The notes under the pieces were generated by a model that worked only from the letters and a program-made list of their open reading frames with translations, was not told the origin of the DNA and ran no database searches. From Sphingobacterium zeae (GTDB lineage Bacteria; Bacteroidota; Bacteroidia; Sphingobacteriales; Sphingobacteriaceae), in assembly GCF_030818895.1 (NCBI RefSeq), contig NZ_JAUTBA010000001.1:1426001-1490000 (forward strand): 64,000 nucleotides of DNA, written 5' to 3'. Below are positions 17,829 to 27,153 of this stretch, piece after piece. The position numbers and the translations under genes are program-made. Numbering within the stretch: position 1 is the stretch's first letter; the number at the start of each line of letters is the position of its first letter.

Positions 17829-19481
17829 ATGTTTAATCCGACAAAGAAGTTACAGCGTAGTTCCCAGATCTTAAGTATATTGGCCAAATATGGTTTTAAA
17901 GACGCAATCGCTCGTTTGCCATGGAAAGGATCTAGAGCTTCGGTAGATCATTCCATTGACGTTGATACCGTTAGTGTATATGCCCGTATACGTATGGCGC
18001 TTGAAGAGTTAGGTCCGGCATTTATCAAGCTTGGACAATCTGCTTCGACTCGGGAGGGGCTGCTGCCGAAAGATTTGGTAGATGAACTTAAACGCCTGGA
18101 GGATAATGTCCCACCTTTTGAAGTAGACATTAAATCCTATCTCGCAGAAGAACTGGAGCTGGATATTGACGCGTATTTTCAGGAGATTGTGGCCGAACCG
18201 TTTGCTGCAGCTTCTATCGCTCAGGTGTACAGAGCAACCTTAATAGATGGAACCCAAACGGTGCTAAAGGTGCGACGCCCGGGTATCGATGAGATGATGC
18301 GCAGTGATCTGGCACTCATGCGTGATATTGCCAAAATCCTGACCATGTACAATGATGTACTGGAAAACCTTAATCTATCTTTGATTGTCGAATCTTTTTC
18401 CATGACTTTGCAGGAGGAAATGTCTTTGGTGATTGAACGACACAATATTGAGCGGTTCGCTAAAAATTTTAAGGGAAATAAAGGTATAAAGGTGCCGCGG
18501 GTTTACCCCGAACTATCGTCCGATCGTGTGCTTTGCATGGAGTATCTGGATGGTTTTAAAGTTACCGATGTGGCAGAGATCAAGCGGCGGGGAATGGACG
18601 TTCAATCGCTTGTTAAAAATGGGATCAATTTGTATCTCGAACAGGTTATCATCCATGGTTTCTTCCATGGCGATCCGCATCCAGGAAATATGATGGTAAT
18701 GCCAGACGGGCGGATTGCCTTTTTGGATTTTGGAAACATGGGTAAATTATTGGGTATAGACCGTAGACTACTGGAAGAGTTTATTCAATCGGCAATATCA
18801 GAGGATGCTGTCCGGCTTGCTGACGTGATCGAAGATGTAGCTGTCGTTAGTCATATACCAGACCGGAATCAGTTTGAGCGTTCGCTTTATGAGATTTTCG
18901 ATATGATCGATAATGTATCACTTGGTGATCTTAGCTTAGATTTATTGTTCAATAAACTATGGAAAATTATAGGCGACAATCGCCTGTATTTTCCGGAGTA
19001 TATTTATCAGTTGATGCGGGGCATCTCCCTGATGGAGGGGATAGGCCGTCAATTATATCCTGATCTCAACATTATGGAAAGCATTAAGCCCTTTGCGCGG
19101 CGCATTATGATGGAAAGGCTCTCTCCGCAGGCCATGTTCAAAAAAGGAAAATATAAAGTGGAGTCCTTTGTTCGTGATGTGGAGAAACTACCAGAAGATA
19201 TGCGTGCGCTCGTTCGCTTATTCCGGACCGGGAATTTTACCCTCAACCATCGTTTGATCAGCGCCCGATCTTTCAATACGATCCTAAGAAAAGGGGTCAA
19301 TCGTATCGTCATTGGCATTATGTTTATGTCGCTCAATTTGCTGGGCGGAATGATCATCGTGGCGCGAGTTGAACCGAAATGGTGGGGAATCCCCGTTTTT
19401 GCCTGGATATGCTTAGGTTCGGCTTGGGTTTTTGCAGTTTATTTATTTATTGCCATGATTCGGGCAAAGGACAATGATTAG
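17829..19481 (+). CDS. ABC1/UbiB (AarF) family atypical kinase
   Basis: From ATG 17829 the protein has 550 residues. A TTG at 17802 would add 9 and is less likely. Hallmarks in order: KLGQSASTREGLLP (the KxGQ motif), the Ala-rich loop AAASIAQVY, VLKVRRPG with the ATP-site Lys, HGFFHGDPHPGNMMV (catalytic loop) and AFLDFGNMG (metal Asp). Two C-terminal transmembrane helices lie near 492-512 and 520-540. UbiB proteins are atypical ATPases needed for isoprenoid quinone synthesis or lipid homeostasis. In a menaquinone user the exact role is unknown. It may be linked to the sigma operon, 72 bp downstream of it. Confidence 0.9.
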   Translation: MFNPTKKLQRSSQILSILAKYGFKDAIARLPWKGSRASVDHSIDVDTVSVYARIRMALEELGPAFIKLGQSASTREGLLPKDLVDELKRLEDNVPPFEVDIKSYLAEELELDIDAYFQEIVAEPFAAASIAQVYRATLIDGTQTVLKVRRPGIDEMMRSDLALMRDIAKILTMYNDVLENLNLSLIVESFSMTLQEEMSLVIERHNIERFAKNFKGNKGIKVPRVYPELSSDRVLCMEYLDGFKVTDVAEIKRRGMDVQSLVKNGINLYLEQVIIHGFFHGDPHPGNMMVMPDGRIAFLDFGNMGKLLGIDRRLLEEFIQSAISEDAVRLADVIEDVAVVSHIPDRNQFERSLYEIFDMIDNVSLGDLSLDLLFNKLWKIIGDNRLYFPEYIYQLMRGISLMEGIGRQLYPDLNIMESIKPFARRIMMERLSPQAMFKKGKYKVESFVRDVEKLPEDMRALVRLFRTGNFTLNHRLISARSFNTILRKGVNRIVIGIMFMSLNLLGGMIIVARVEPKWWGIPVFAWICLGSAWVFAVYLFIAMIRAKDND

Positions 19482-19558
19482 TCGTATCGAATATAGCGTT
19501 TTAGCGAAGAGGCATGGTGAGGAATATAGCTAAAGAATAAGATAGGAAATAACAAAAT

Positions 19559-20344
19559 ATGGAAATTAATCTAACAGGGAAAAAGGCTTTGATTGGAGCG
19601 AGTTCAACGGGTATAGGTGGTGGGATTGCCCGAGTGCTTGCCTCTTGTGGTGTATCGGTGACATTAGCCTCCCGAAATGAGCAAAAGCTACAGGATGCGT
19701 GTGAAAGTCTAGACAGGTCTAAAGGGCAGGTACATCAATATTTGCTGGTGAATTACAACGATCACGAAGCCTATAAAAAACAGATAGCACATTATTTTGA
19801 GTCGAATAAGGTCGATATTTTAATCAACAATTCGAATGGGCCCCAAGCAGGAACCATAGCACAAAAGCAGCTTTCAGATTATCAGGATGCTTTTGAGCTC
19901 TTGTTTCAAAATCACTGCTACACGACCGGATGTGCATTGCCTTATATGCAAGCTAACGGATATGGTCGTATTATTAATGTTTCTTCTTCTACAGTGAAGG
20001 AGCCGGTTTCTAACTTGGTATTATCCAATACCATCCGTACCGCATTGGTTAGTTGGAGTAAATCGTTGGCGGAGGATGTTGCCAAAGATGGTGTGACAGT
20101 AAACAGCATTTTGACAGGACTATTTGATACTGACCGCATACAGTCGCTAACCAATCTGGATGCACAACGTTTGGGCATATCCTACGATGATGCGCTGCAA
20201 ATACGCTTAAAACAGGTTCCGGCACAACGCCTGGGTAAACCCGAGGAATATGGCTATCTCGTCGCTTTCCTTTGCTCAACCTACGCAAGCTATCTTACCG
20301 GTGCCAATATTCCGCTGGATGGCGGTCTGCTGAAAGGTCTGTAA
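19559..20344 (+). CDS. SDR family oxidoreductase with altered catalytic motif
   Basis: A 261-residue classical-length SDR. The NAD(P) loop is GASSTGIGGGIA (13-24), then NNSNG at about 95 and VSSSTVKEP at about 140. The usual YxxxK is replaced: in the LSNTIRTALVSWSKSLA block the Tyr position holds Ser and the Lys position Arg, a known pattern in a divergent FabG-like subgroup. The late GANIPLDGG end is kept, so a 3-oxoacyl-ACP-reductase-like fold is certain, but the activity is not. It is followed by a hairpin at 20353. Confidence 0.8.
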   Translation: MEINLTGKKALIGASSTGIGGGIARVLASCGVSVTLASRNEQKLQDACESLDRSKGQVHQYLLVNYNDHEAYKKQIAHYFESNKVDILINNSNGPQAGTIAQKQLSDYQDAFELLFQNHCYTTGCALPYMQANGYGRIINVSSSTVKEPVSNLVLSNTIRTALVSWSKSLAEDVAKDGVTVNSILTGLFDTDRIQSLTNLDAQRLGISYDDALQIRLKQVPAQRLGKPEEYGYLVAFLCSTYASYLTGANIPLDGGLLKGL

Positions 20345-20352
20345 AAAATGAT

Positions 20353-20379
20353 GGCTATCTGATATCAAATCGGATAGCC
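20353..20379. terminator. Weak hairpin between convergent genes
   Basis: GGCTATC and GATAGCC form a 7-bp stem around a 13-base loop, with no good T run on either side. It lies between the convergent SDR and YceI genes. Confidence 0.45.
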
Positions 20380-20409
20380 ACCAAGTTTGTGTGATTTATT
20401 ATTTTCCAA

Positions 20410-21003
20410 TTAATTTAACACCAATTCAGTGTTTACAATGATATCAACATCCGAAGCAACAGCTTCTACACCCGAAGGTAGTTTATCGTTGTATTTCAAG
20501 CCAAAGTCGTGGCGGTTAATTGTTGTTTTAGCAGTGAAGCCTGCACGTGTTTTGCCCCAAGGATCAGTAATGATTCCTCCATTTTGAGTAACCTCGAAAG
20601 TCACTTTTTTCGTTACATCACGGATTGTTAGATCCGCTACCATTACATATTTTCCTTTTACTTTTGCATTGTTAAAACTAACAGACTTCAAGGTCATTTT
20701 AGGGAATTTTTCCGCAGCAAAGAAATCGTCAGTTTTCAAGTGGTTGTCACGGGCAGCGACACGTGTATCGATACTGTTGACATCAATAGAAAAATTGATT
20801 TTGGCATTGTTAAAACTTGTACCTGTTGCAGTTTCAACTGTACCTTCTACTTTTGTAAATTCACCATCAACAAAGCTGATACCTAGGTGTTTTACGTCAA
20901 ATCTTGCATTTGTGTGCGCTGGGTCTGCAGACCATTTTACTTGTGCTACAGCAACATTAATCATTAATACTGCTACTGCCAAAACTTGGAAAAATCTATT
21001 CAT
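20410..21003 (-). CDS. YceI-like periplasmic lipid-binding protein
   Basis: A 197-residue exported protein with signal peptide ending near VAVAQ. The rest is a YceI beta barrel: VKWSADPAHTNARFDVKHLG, FVDGEFTKVEG, then the HLKTDDFFAAEKFPKM segment and the DPWGKTRAGFTAKTTINRHDFG strand pair. YceI proteins bind polyisoprenoid or fatty amides in the periplasm and are often induced by stress or pH. The Crp/Fnr gene lies just upstream on the same strand. Confidence 0.92.
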   Translation of the reverse strand: MNRFFQVLAVAVLMINVAVAQVKWSADPAHTNARFDVKHLGISFVDGEFTKVEGTVETATGTSFNNAKINFSIDVNSIDTRVAARDNHLKTDDFFAAEKFPKMTLKSVSFNNAKVKGKYVMVADLTIRDVTKKVTFEVTQNGGIITDPWGKTRAGFTAKTTINRHDFGLKYNDKLPSGVEAVASDVDIIVNTELVLN

Positions 21004-21106
21004 CTTGTTTTCTTTTTATTTATATAACTGAAATATGTTCAAATTGTTTGTTTGAACAAACTTCTGCAAAGTTGGTATAAACTTGGAAAGAAAAAATTGA
21101 TGTAGG

Positions 21107-21694
21107 TCAAGAATTTCGATTAGGTTTTAAGAGCTGTCTTTTTAGGCGACTAAGAAACTCTTGTGTGACGCCCAGATAGGATGCTAATTGCATATTTGAA
21201 ATCCTCGGGTAAATTTTGGGATACCTCTTGATAAAATCAAGATATCTCTCCTGAGCCGTAAATCCGATACTCGAAATGATGCGATGTTGGGATGCGACCT
21301 GTGCACGCTGTGCCATTATCCGAGAAAGTTTTTCAAAGATTGGATGGTCTTTGTACAGTTTGTCTTTATCTTTTTTTGAGAGGGTAAGTACGACAGCATT
21401 TTCTAGCGCCTGAATGTTTTGTAGTGCCGGCTCCTGATAGTTGAAGCTCGCAATATCTCCAATCCACCAATCTTCAATCGCAAATTGTAGTATATGTTCT
21501 ATCCCGTCGGCAGTGATATAGAATGATTTAAATAGACCGCTCAGCACATATGCTTCATGATGGCAGATTTCACCGGCGCGTAGAAAGTACTCTTTTTTCT
21601 TTATTTTTTTGACTTGATAACGCGAAACAATGTCATTCAGCTCGTCCTCTGTGACATCAATGCGTTGTTTTACAAATTCCCTAAATTGTTCCAT
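21107..21694 (-). CDS. Crp/Fnr family transcriptional regulator
   Basis: Starting at ATG 21694 (MEQFREFVKQRID) gives 195 residues, the usual length of this subgroup. A TTG at 21754 would add 20 residues of hydrophobic sequence and is not preferred. The cNMP-type barrel covers about 20-120 (KKKEYFLRAGEICHHEAYVLSG), and the helix-turn-helix is MQLASYLGVTQEFLSRLKRQL at the C-terminus. No Fnr cysteine set is present. It is on the same strand as, and upstream of, yceI-like (103-bp gap), so it may control that gene. Confidence 0.84.
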   Translation of the reverse strand: MEQFREFVKQRIDVTEDELNDIVSRYQVKKIKKKEYFLRAGEICHHEAYVLSGLFKSFYITADGIEHILQFAIEDWWIGDIASFNYQEPALQNIQALENAVVLTLSKKDKDKLYKDHPIFEKLSRIMAQRAQVASQHRIISSIGFTAQERYLDFIKRYPKIYPRISNMQLASYLGVTQEFLSRLKRQLLKPNRNS

Positions 21695-21939
21695 TTGGCT
21701 GTAAAATACAAAATTTTGTAAAGCTAATTTAAGATGCGGTGAGATTCCTATCAATACCTACTTTAGAATAGGAATAAGTTGCACTAGCTTAGCTTCATAT
21801 TTGATTTAAATTTTTGTTAACATCTACATTTTTATGTAATATTTGTCTTGCGGGCCCCTTAATTTAGCTAATTTCATCATTAATTGGTATATTCTGTAGC
21901 AATTGAAATATTTTAATTACTAAACTAGCACTGTGTCGC

Positions 21940-22479
21940 ATGAAGTTTGTCGCTCCCAACACGCTCGAAAATGATAATGTCTTATTGAGGATCATGAACC
22001 CATCGGACTTCGATGCGCTATACCAAGTTGCCAAGGATCCGCTGATCTGGGAACAGCATCCCAATAAAGACCGTTGGAAAGAAGATGTTTTCCGCCAATT
22101 TTTTGAGGCTGCTTTGGCAAGTAAATCAGCTTATTTAATCTATGACAAAAAGAATAATACATGCATTGGCAGTACACGGTATTATGGGCTTGACCAGGTT
22201 GGGAGATCAATTTTTGTTGGATTTACCTTTTATGCGCGCGCTTATTGGGGGGTGGGCATTAATCCTTTGGTAAAAGAGATGATGTTTGACTTTGCTTTCA
22301 ATTTTGTAGACAGCATTTTAATGCATGTTGGTGCGGAGAATTATCGCTCGCAGAAGGCTGTGGAACGCTTGGGGGCAATCAAAGTCGCGGAGCGGATCGT
22401 GAGCTACGTAAATGAACCTGAAAGGAAGAACATTGAATATATGCTGCAGAAATCTTCTTGGCTGCGCGCCAAGAGATAA
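21940..22479 (+). CDS. GNAT family N-acetyltransferase (RimJ/RimL-like)
   Basis: A 179-residue protein. The substrate-side strand LENDNVLLRIMNPSDFDAL and the acetyl-CoA-binding region YWGVGINPLVKEMM (replacing the usual GxG/A loop) followed by VGAENYRSQKAVERLGA are typical of the Acetyltransf_3 branch. It may acetylate a protein N-terminus or a small amine, and the substrate is unknown. It converges with the DUF1634 gene, 7 bp apart. Confidence 0.82.
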   Translation: MKFVAPNTLENDNVLLRIMNPSDFDALYQVAKDPLIWEQHPNKDRWKEDVFRQFFEAALASKSAYLIYDKKNNTCIGSTRYYGLDQVGRSIFVGFTFYARAYWGVGINPLVKEMMFDFAFNFVDSILMHVGAENYRSQKAVERLGAIKVAERIVSYVNEPERKNIEYMLQKSSWLRAKR

Positions 22480-22486
22480 GGCAATT

Positions 22487-22888
22487 TTACCCCTTGACGC
22501 CGCTTAGTATGCTCCCTATAATGACAGCTAATACGATCAATGTAATGATGATATAAAGCTTGTCCTTTTCGATTACAAATCCAAATAGTGAACCAATTAC
22601 CCGTACAATAGGGGTGAAAATCAATAAAAGGACACCAAGCTGTATGATTTGGGGAACGTTTCGGCTTAATGCGCCAGTAATGATCCCAGTAATTGTGGTG
22701 TTGGCGTTTCCCTCACCGACAAAATCGCTGTAATTCGGTACAGTTTCCTGTCCATGAACGATGAGGTAAAGGATGCCACCCAGGACGAGAATGGAAGAAG
22801 CGATGACAACTCCTGTTCGTAAAATTTGTCCGACGAGTAGTGAGATATCTTTGTCTCCCCAATAATGTTTGGAAAATACGTGTTTCAT
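22487..22888 (-). CDS. DUF1634 membrane protein
   Basis: A 133-residue protein with three membrane helices (about 23-44, 75-98 and 108-128), the size and shape of DUF1634. The sequence DISLLVGQILRTGVVIAS is the family's first helix. DUF1634 genes are very often adjacent to TauE/SafE exporters, as here (77 bp downstream of tauE on the same strand), so it is probably an accessory subunit of that exporter. Confidence 0.85.
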   Translation of the reverse strand: MKHVFSKHYWGDKDISLLVGQILRTGVVIASSILVLGGILYLIVHGQETVPNYSDFVGEGNANTTITGIITGALSRNVPQIIQLGVLLLIFTPIVRVIGSLFGFVIEKDKLYIIITLIVLAVIIGSILSGVKG

Positions 22889-22965
22889 TTTGATGCTTTG
22901 TTTTCCTTCTTCCTATTGGTGAAGGATCTTACACTATTAATTATGCTAATTGCAACGTATATTTT

Positions 22966-23799
22966 TTAAAATTTTTGTTGGAATCCGTTGAAAATCATCT
23001 CTAAGGCCACGAAAGTTATGGCGACAGCGAAAATGATCCGTAAAGTCTTTGGATTCATACGTTTTAGGAGCTTAGATCCTGTAATGGCACCACCTAATAC
23101 GCCTAAAATTACCGGAAATGCGATACCGGGATCCATATAACCTCTCTGCAGATACACGACTGCAGATGCTGCTGCGGTAACACCGATCATAAAGTTACTC
23201 GTTGTTGTACTGACTTTAAATGGAATTTTCATCATGCTATCCATTGCAAGTACTTTAAGGGATCCGGAACCGATCCCCAATAAACCGGAGATAACACCCG
23301 CCACACCCATTAATGAAAAGCCACCCACAATATTGGTTAGCTTGTAGGGGATTAATTTCCCCTCAACAGGATACGTACTGTTTAGCTTCAGTTTTTCAGC
23401 TAACGGGGAACCGCCAGCGTTTGCGTGCTCATTTTTTTTACGCACCGTCATGGCTGCCGAGAAGATCAGTACAAAACCAAAGATTATGGCGATGGTATTC
23501 GTCGGCATATAGATGGCGATAACAGCTCCAATGACTGCCCCAATGGTGGTAGCGATTTCTAAAAACATACCTAGCCGGATATTGGTAATGCCTTCCTTGA
23601 CATAAGCTGTTGCAGCACCAGAAGAAGTGGCTATGGAAGCAAGCAATGCTGCTCCTATGGCATAACGAATATCAACATGAAAGAAGAGTGTTAATAAAGG
23701 TATCACAACGACCCCACCCCCTAAGCCTGTCAGCGATCCTAATAACCCTGCTACATAAGCCCCTAAGAGAAGGATGATTGTAAACGTGAGAATAGTCAT
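22966..23799 (-). CDS. TauE/SafE family sulfite/organosulfonate exporter
   Basis: Started at ATG 23799, the protein has 277 residues (MTILTFTIILLLGAYVAGLLG). A longer frame to 23913 adds 38 polar residues and is rejected. Two repeated halves each carry the Gly-rich family motif: GLLGSLTGLGGGVVVIPLL near 17-35 and GVISGLLGIGSGSLKV near 165-180. There are about eight membrane helices. Transport of sulfite, sulfoacetate or thiosulfate is typical, but the substrate is unknown. It is paired with DUF1634. Confidence 0.9.
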   Translation of the reverse strand: MTILTFTIILLLGAYVAGLLGSLTGLGGGVVVIPLLTLFFHVDIRYAIGAALLASIATSSGAATAYVKEGITNIRLGMFLEIATTIGAVIGAVIAIYMPTNTIAIIFGFVLIFSAAMTVRKKNEHANAGGSPLAEKLKLNSTYPVEGKLIPYKLTNIVGGFSLMGVAGVISGLLGIGSGSLKVLAMDSMMKIPFKVSTTTSNFMIGVTAAASAVVYLQRGYMDPGIAFPVILGVLGGAITGSKLLKRMNPKTLRIIFAVAITFVALEMIFNGFQQKF

Positions 23800-24024
23800 A
23801 AATATATTATTTGTTTTGATCCTTAACACACAAATTGTTTTAAGGAAGGTAATTTGTTGCAAAATTAAGGGCTTTTTATCGCTTTTTAAATTTAAAAGCC
23901 GCAAGAGATACAATTGTTACATCGATACTGCCTATGCAATTGGTCTGTGTTGTGGCCTTATCGCTTAGTGCATTGTCGATGGCGCGCATTGATCTGAGTA
24001 AATGTATCTAAGCTATAGACAACA

Positions 24025-27000
24025 CTATTCAGCTATTGTTTGCTGTATCTTTTCTTTTCTATTGAAGATATCATAGATGATCGGAAAAATTAGCAAGGTC
24101 AATATAGTTGCTGAGATTAATCCGCCGATGATCACGATCGCCAGCGGTTTTTGTGATTCCGAACCGATACCGGTAGATAGTGCAGCTGGTAGGAGTCCTA
24201 TAGAAGCCATCAATGCTGTCATAACCACGGGTCTTGTTCGCGATTTTACACCTTTATAGATCGATTGGTCATTCGGTAGTCCATCTTTCTTATTTTGATG
24301 GAATTCTGAAATCAGGATAACTCCATTCTGGATACATATACCAAATAATGCAATCATACCTACACCTGCCGATATTCCAAAATTCATACCTGTAACGTGT
24401 AAAGCTATAATTCCGCCAATCAGTGCAAAAGGAACGTTGGCTAATACGAGCAACGAGTCTTTGATATTACCAAACAGAATGAATAGTAAGAAGAAGATAA
24501 CGACCAGACTGATCGGAACCACCTGAGCTAAACGGTGTGTAGCACGTTGCTGATTTTCAAATTGCCCAGTCCAGCCAATGGAATACCCTTCAGGCAGCTT
24601 TATTTTACCGACTTTTTGTTGTGCTTCTGCAATGGTGCTTCCTAAATCACGGTCACGGATGGAAAATTTGATGCCGATATAGCGTTTGATGTTGTCACGA
24701 TAGATAAAAGCAGCACCGTTATCTTTTTCAATGGTGGCAATACTTTTCAACGGAATTAATGTGCCATCACCGCAGGGAACCATCAGCTGTGCAATATCTT
24801 TTTCTGTTTTCCGGTATTCGGGAGCGTAGCGCAGACGAATGTTGAATTTCCGTTCGCCATCGTACAAGATCGAGGCTGTTTTTCCGCCGAAGGCCATTTC
24901 GAGTACCGCCTGTGCATCTGCCGGTAGCACGTTGAAAGCTGCCATGCGGGTCCGATCCAATACCACGCTCACTTCGGGCTGGCCAATATTGAGAATAATA
25001 CCGGGATCTTTAATTCCCTGTATACCTTTTACTTGTGCATAAACTTCTTTTGCAAGCCGGTCTAAGGTCGTGAGGTCGTCGCCAAAAATCTTAATTCCGT
25101 TTTCAGCTTTGAAACCAGCAACTGCCTCAGCAACATTATCCGAAATAGGCTGTGAATAGTTGTAGGTAATGCCTTGATATTGTTTGAGTTTGTGGTCCAT
25201 TTCATCAATCAGCTGATCCATAGTGATTTTGCGCGTCCATTCTTCTTTGGGTTTTAGCGCTACGGCAAACTGAACAAAACCAAACCCGTTAGGATCTGTA
25301 CCATCGTTGCTCCGTCCAGTTTGGGAGAGCACACCAGTGACTTCAGGAAAGGTTTCCAACGTACTTTTTAATAGTTTAGTTGTTTTAACCGATTCACGTA
25401 AAGAAGTACTCATAGGCATCTCGGCAGTAACCCAAAGGGATCCTTCGTTTAAAGTTGGTAAAAATTCTGTTCCTAAAAATTTTGCTGAAAACAAGACTAC
25501 CGCCAATAAAGTAATTGCGAGGATCATGCTCAGACGTTTGTTTCTAAACGTGAAACCAAATCCCTTAGCGACGACTCTATTCCAGAATTCCACAAAGGGA
25601 TTGTGGCGCTCGCGCACATTTTTATTGAGCAGAATATGTGATAAAGCAGGAACGAGCGTTAAGGTGAAAAGCAGCGCTCCCAATAAGGCAAAACCTAGGG
25701 TAAAGGCTAGTGGCGCAAACATCTTTCCTTCTACCTTCTGGAAGGAGAAAATAGGAATCAATGAGGTAATGATAATCAGTTTGGAAAAAAAGATGGCTTT
25801 TCCCAATCCCGTTCCTGTCTGTTTGATCCAGCCTGCTTTGGCCATCTTGTTGAATTTTTCCATGCCAAGTTTGTGTGCCTTATGGTCCAGCATGACAAAT
25901 ATTCCCTCCACCATAACCACGGCTCCGTCGATAATAATACCGAAGTCTACCGCGCCCAAAGAAAGCAGATTGGCACTCATACCGGCCAATTTAAGGCATA
26001 GAAAAGCAAAAAGTAAAGCGAGTGGTATGATAATGGAAACGATAACTGTGGTGCGCCAGTCTGCCATAAAGAGCAGTACCATCAAGGTGACAAGCACAAT
26101 ACCTTCGATCAAGTTATGCATAACGGTATGTGTCGTAAAATCCATGAGGTTGTCACGGTCATAGAAAGTTTGCATCTTGACGTCTTTGGGGAGGATTTTG
26201 TTGTTAAGCTCATCTATTTTCGCTTTTACAGCAGTCAATACCTCTCTTGGATTTTCACCTTTTCGCATTACGATGGTTCCTGCTACCACATCATCATCCT
26301 TTCCAAAACCGGCTTGACCCACGCGAGGCATCGCGCTTTCTTTCACTTCAGCCACATTCTTGACGAATACAGGATTTCCCTTTTGATTGATTACGGTGAT
26401 ATTTTCGATATCATTGATTGAGTTGACTAGACCAATACCACGTACTACGTAGGATTGACCGCTTTTTTCGATGACATCTCCACCGACATTCAGGTTACTT
26501 TTGCTCACGGCGTCAAATACCTGCAAGGGTGTCAGATTAAATTTGTCGAGTTTTATAGGGTCCGTACTGATTTCGTAAACCAAATCTTGTCCGCCAAAAA
26601 CATTGATATCGGCTACACCGGGGACACCCCGCAGCGCCCGATCAATGACCCATGTCTGTAAAGTAAGAAGGTCGCGTGAATTGCGTTGATCGCTGTGTAA
26701 TGTATAGCGGAAAATTTCTCCAGTAGGACCGTAAGGGGGCTGTACATCCGGATCGACATCGTCTGGCAAGCTCACGGATCGCAGGAGGTTATTGACTTGG
26801 TTGCGGGCAAAAGTATCGTCGACACCATCATCAAAGATGATTTTGACAATGGAGAGGCCAAACATGGTCGTGCTACGTATACTCGTTTTCTTTTGTACCG
26901 GGCTCATGCCCAATTCAATCGGTGTAGTCACAAAACGTTCGACTTCCTCTGCACTCCGACCATTCCATTGGGTAATGATGGTTATCTGTGTATTGGTAAC

Positions 27001-27132
27001 ATCCGGAAATGCCTCAATGGGCATACTTTTAAAACTGATAAAACCAGAAATAGCCAAGATAGCCACCCAAATAAAGGTAAAAGCTTTATTTTTTATGGAA
27101 AAGGCAATGATATTCTTAATGAATTTGTTCAT
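24025..27132 (-). CDS. CusA/CzcA family heavy-metal efflux RND transporter
   Basis: A 1,035-residue inner-membrane pump of RND type with 12 transmembrane helices and two large periplasmic loops. The family's proton-relay motif is intact in SLGAVDFGIIIDGAVVMVE (helix 4, about residues 392-410). MPIEAFPDVTNTQITI near the start and PSGAERF-like blocks of the HME class (SAEEVERFVTTPIELGM) place it with CusA/CzcA and not AcrB. The cargo is probably Cu, Ag, Zn, Co or Cd. It is the last gene of a five-gene operon, 21 bp after the adaptor gene. Confidence 0.94.
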   Translation of the reverse strand: MNKFIKNIIAFSIKNKAFTFIWVAILAISGFISFKSMPIEAFPDVTNTQITIITQWNGRSAEEVERFVTTPIELGMSPVQKKTSIRSTTMFGLSIVKIIFDDGVDDTFARNQVNNLLRSVSLPDDVDPDVQPPYGPTGEIFRYTLHSDQRNSRDLLTLQTWVIDRALRGVPGVADINVFGGQDLVYEISTDPIKLDKFNLTPLQVFDAVSKSNLNVGGDVIEKSGQSYVVRGIGLVNSINDIENITVINQKGNPVFVKNVAEVKESAMPRVGQAGFGKDDDVVAGTIVMRKGENPREVLTAVKAKIDELNNKILPKDVKMQTFYDRDNLMDFTTHTVMHNLIEGIVLVTLMVLLFMADWRTTVIVSIIIPLALLFAFLCLKLAGMSANLLSLGAVDFGIIIDGAVVMVEGIFVMLDHKAHKLGMEKFNKMAKAGWIKQTGTGLGKAIFFSKLIIITSLIPIFSFQKVEGKMFAPLAFTLGFALLGALLFTLTLVPALSHILLNKNVRERHNPFVEFWNRVVAKGFGFTFRNKRLSMILAITLLAVVLFSAKFLGTEFLPTLNEGSLWVTAEMPMSTSLRESVKTTKLLKSTLETFPEVTGVLSQTGRSNDGTDPNGFGFVQFAVALKPKEEWTRKITMDQLIDEMDHKLKQYQGITYNYSQPISDNVAEAVAGFKAENGIKIFGDDLTTLDRLAKEVYAQVKGIQGIKDPGIILNIGQPEVSVVLDRTRMAAFNVLPADAQAVLEMAFGGKTASILYDGERKFNIRLRYAPEYRKTEKDIAQLMVPCGDGTLIPLKSIATIEKDNGAAFIYRDNIKRYIGIKFSIRDRDLGSTIAEAQQKVGKIKLPEGYSIGWTGQFENQQRATHRLAQVVPISLVVIFFLLFILFGNIKDSLLVLANVPFALIGGIIALHVTGMNFGISAGVGMIALFGICIQNGVILISEFHQNKKDGLPNDQSIYKGVKSRTRPVVMTALMASIGLLPAALSTGIGSESQKPLAIVIIGGLISATILTLLIFPIIYDIFNRKEKIQQTIAE

Positions 27133-27153
27133 TCGTGTAAATGCTAAGGCAGA

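Noticed and set aside
25307..26164. 285-residue open frame on the plus strand
   Set aside because: It lies wholly antisense to the cusA-like gene, whose protein is full length and conserved. Composition is that of a codon-phase shadow.
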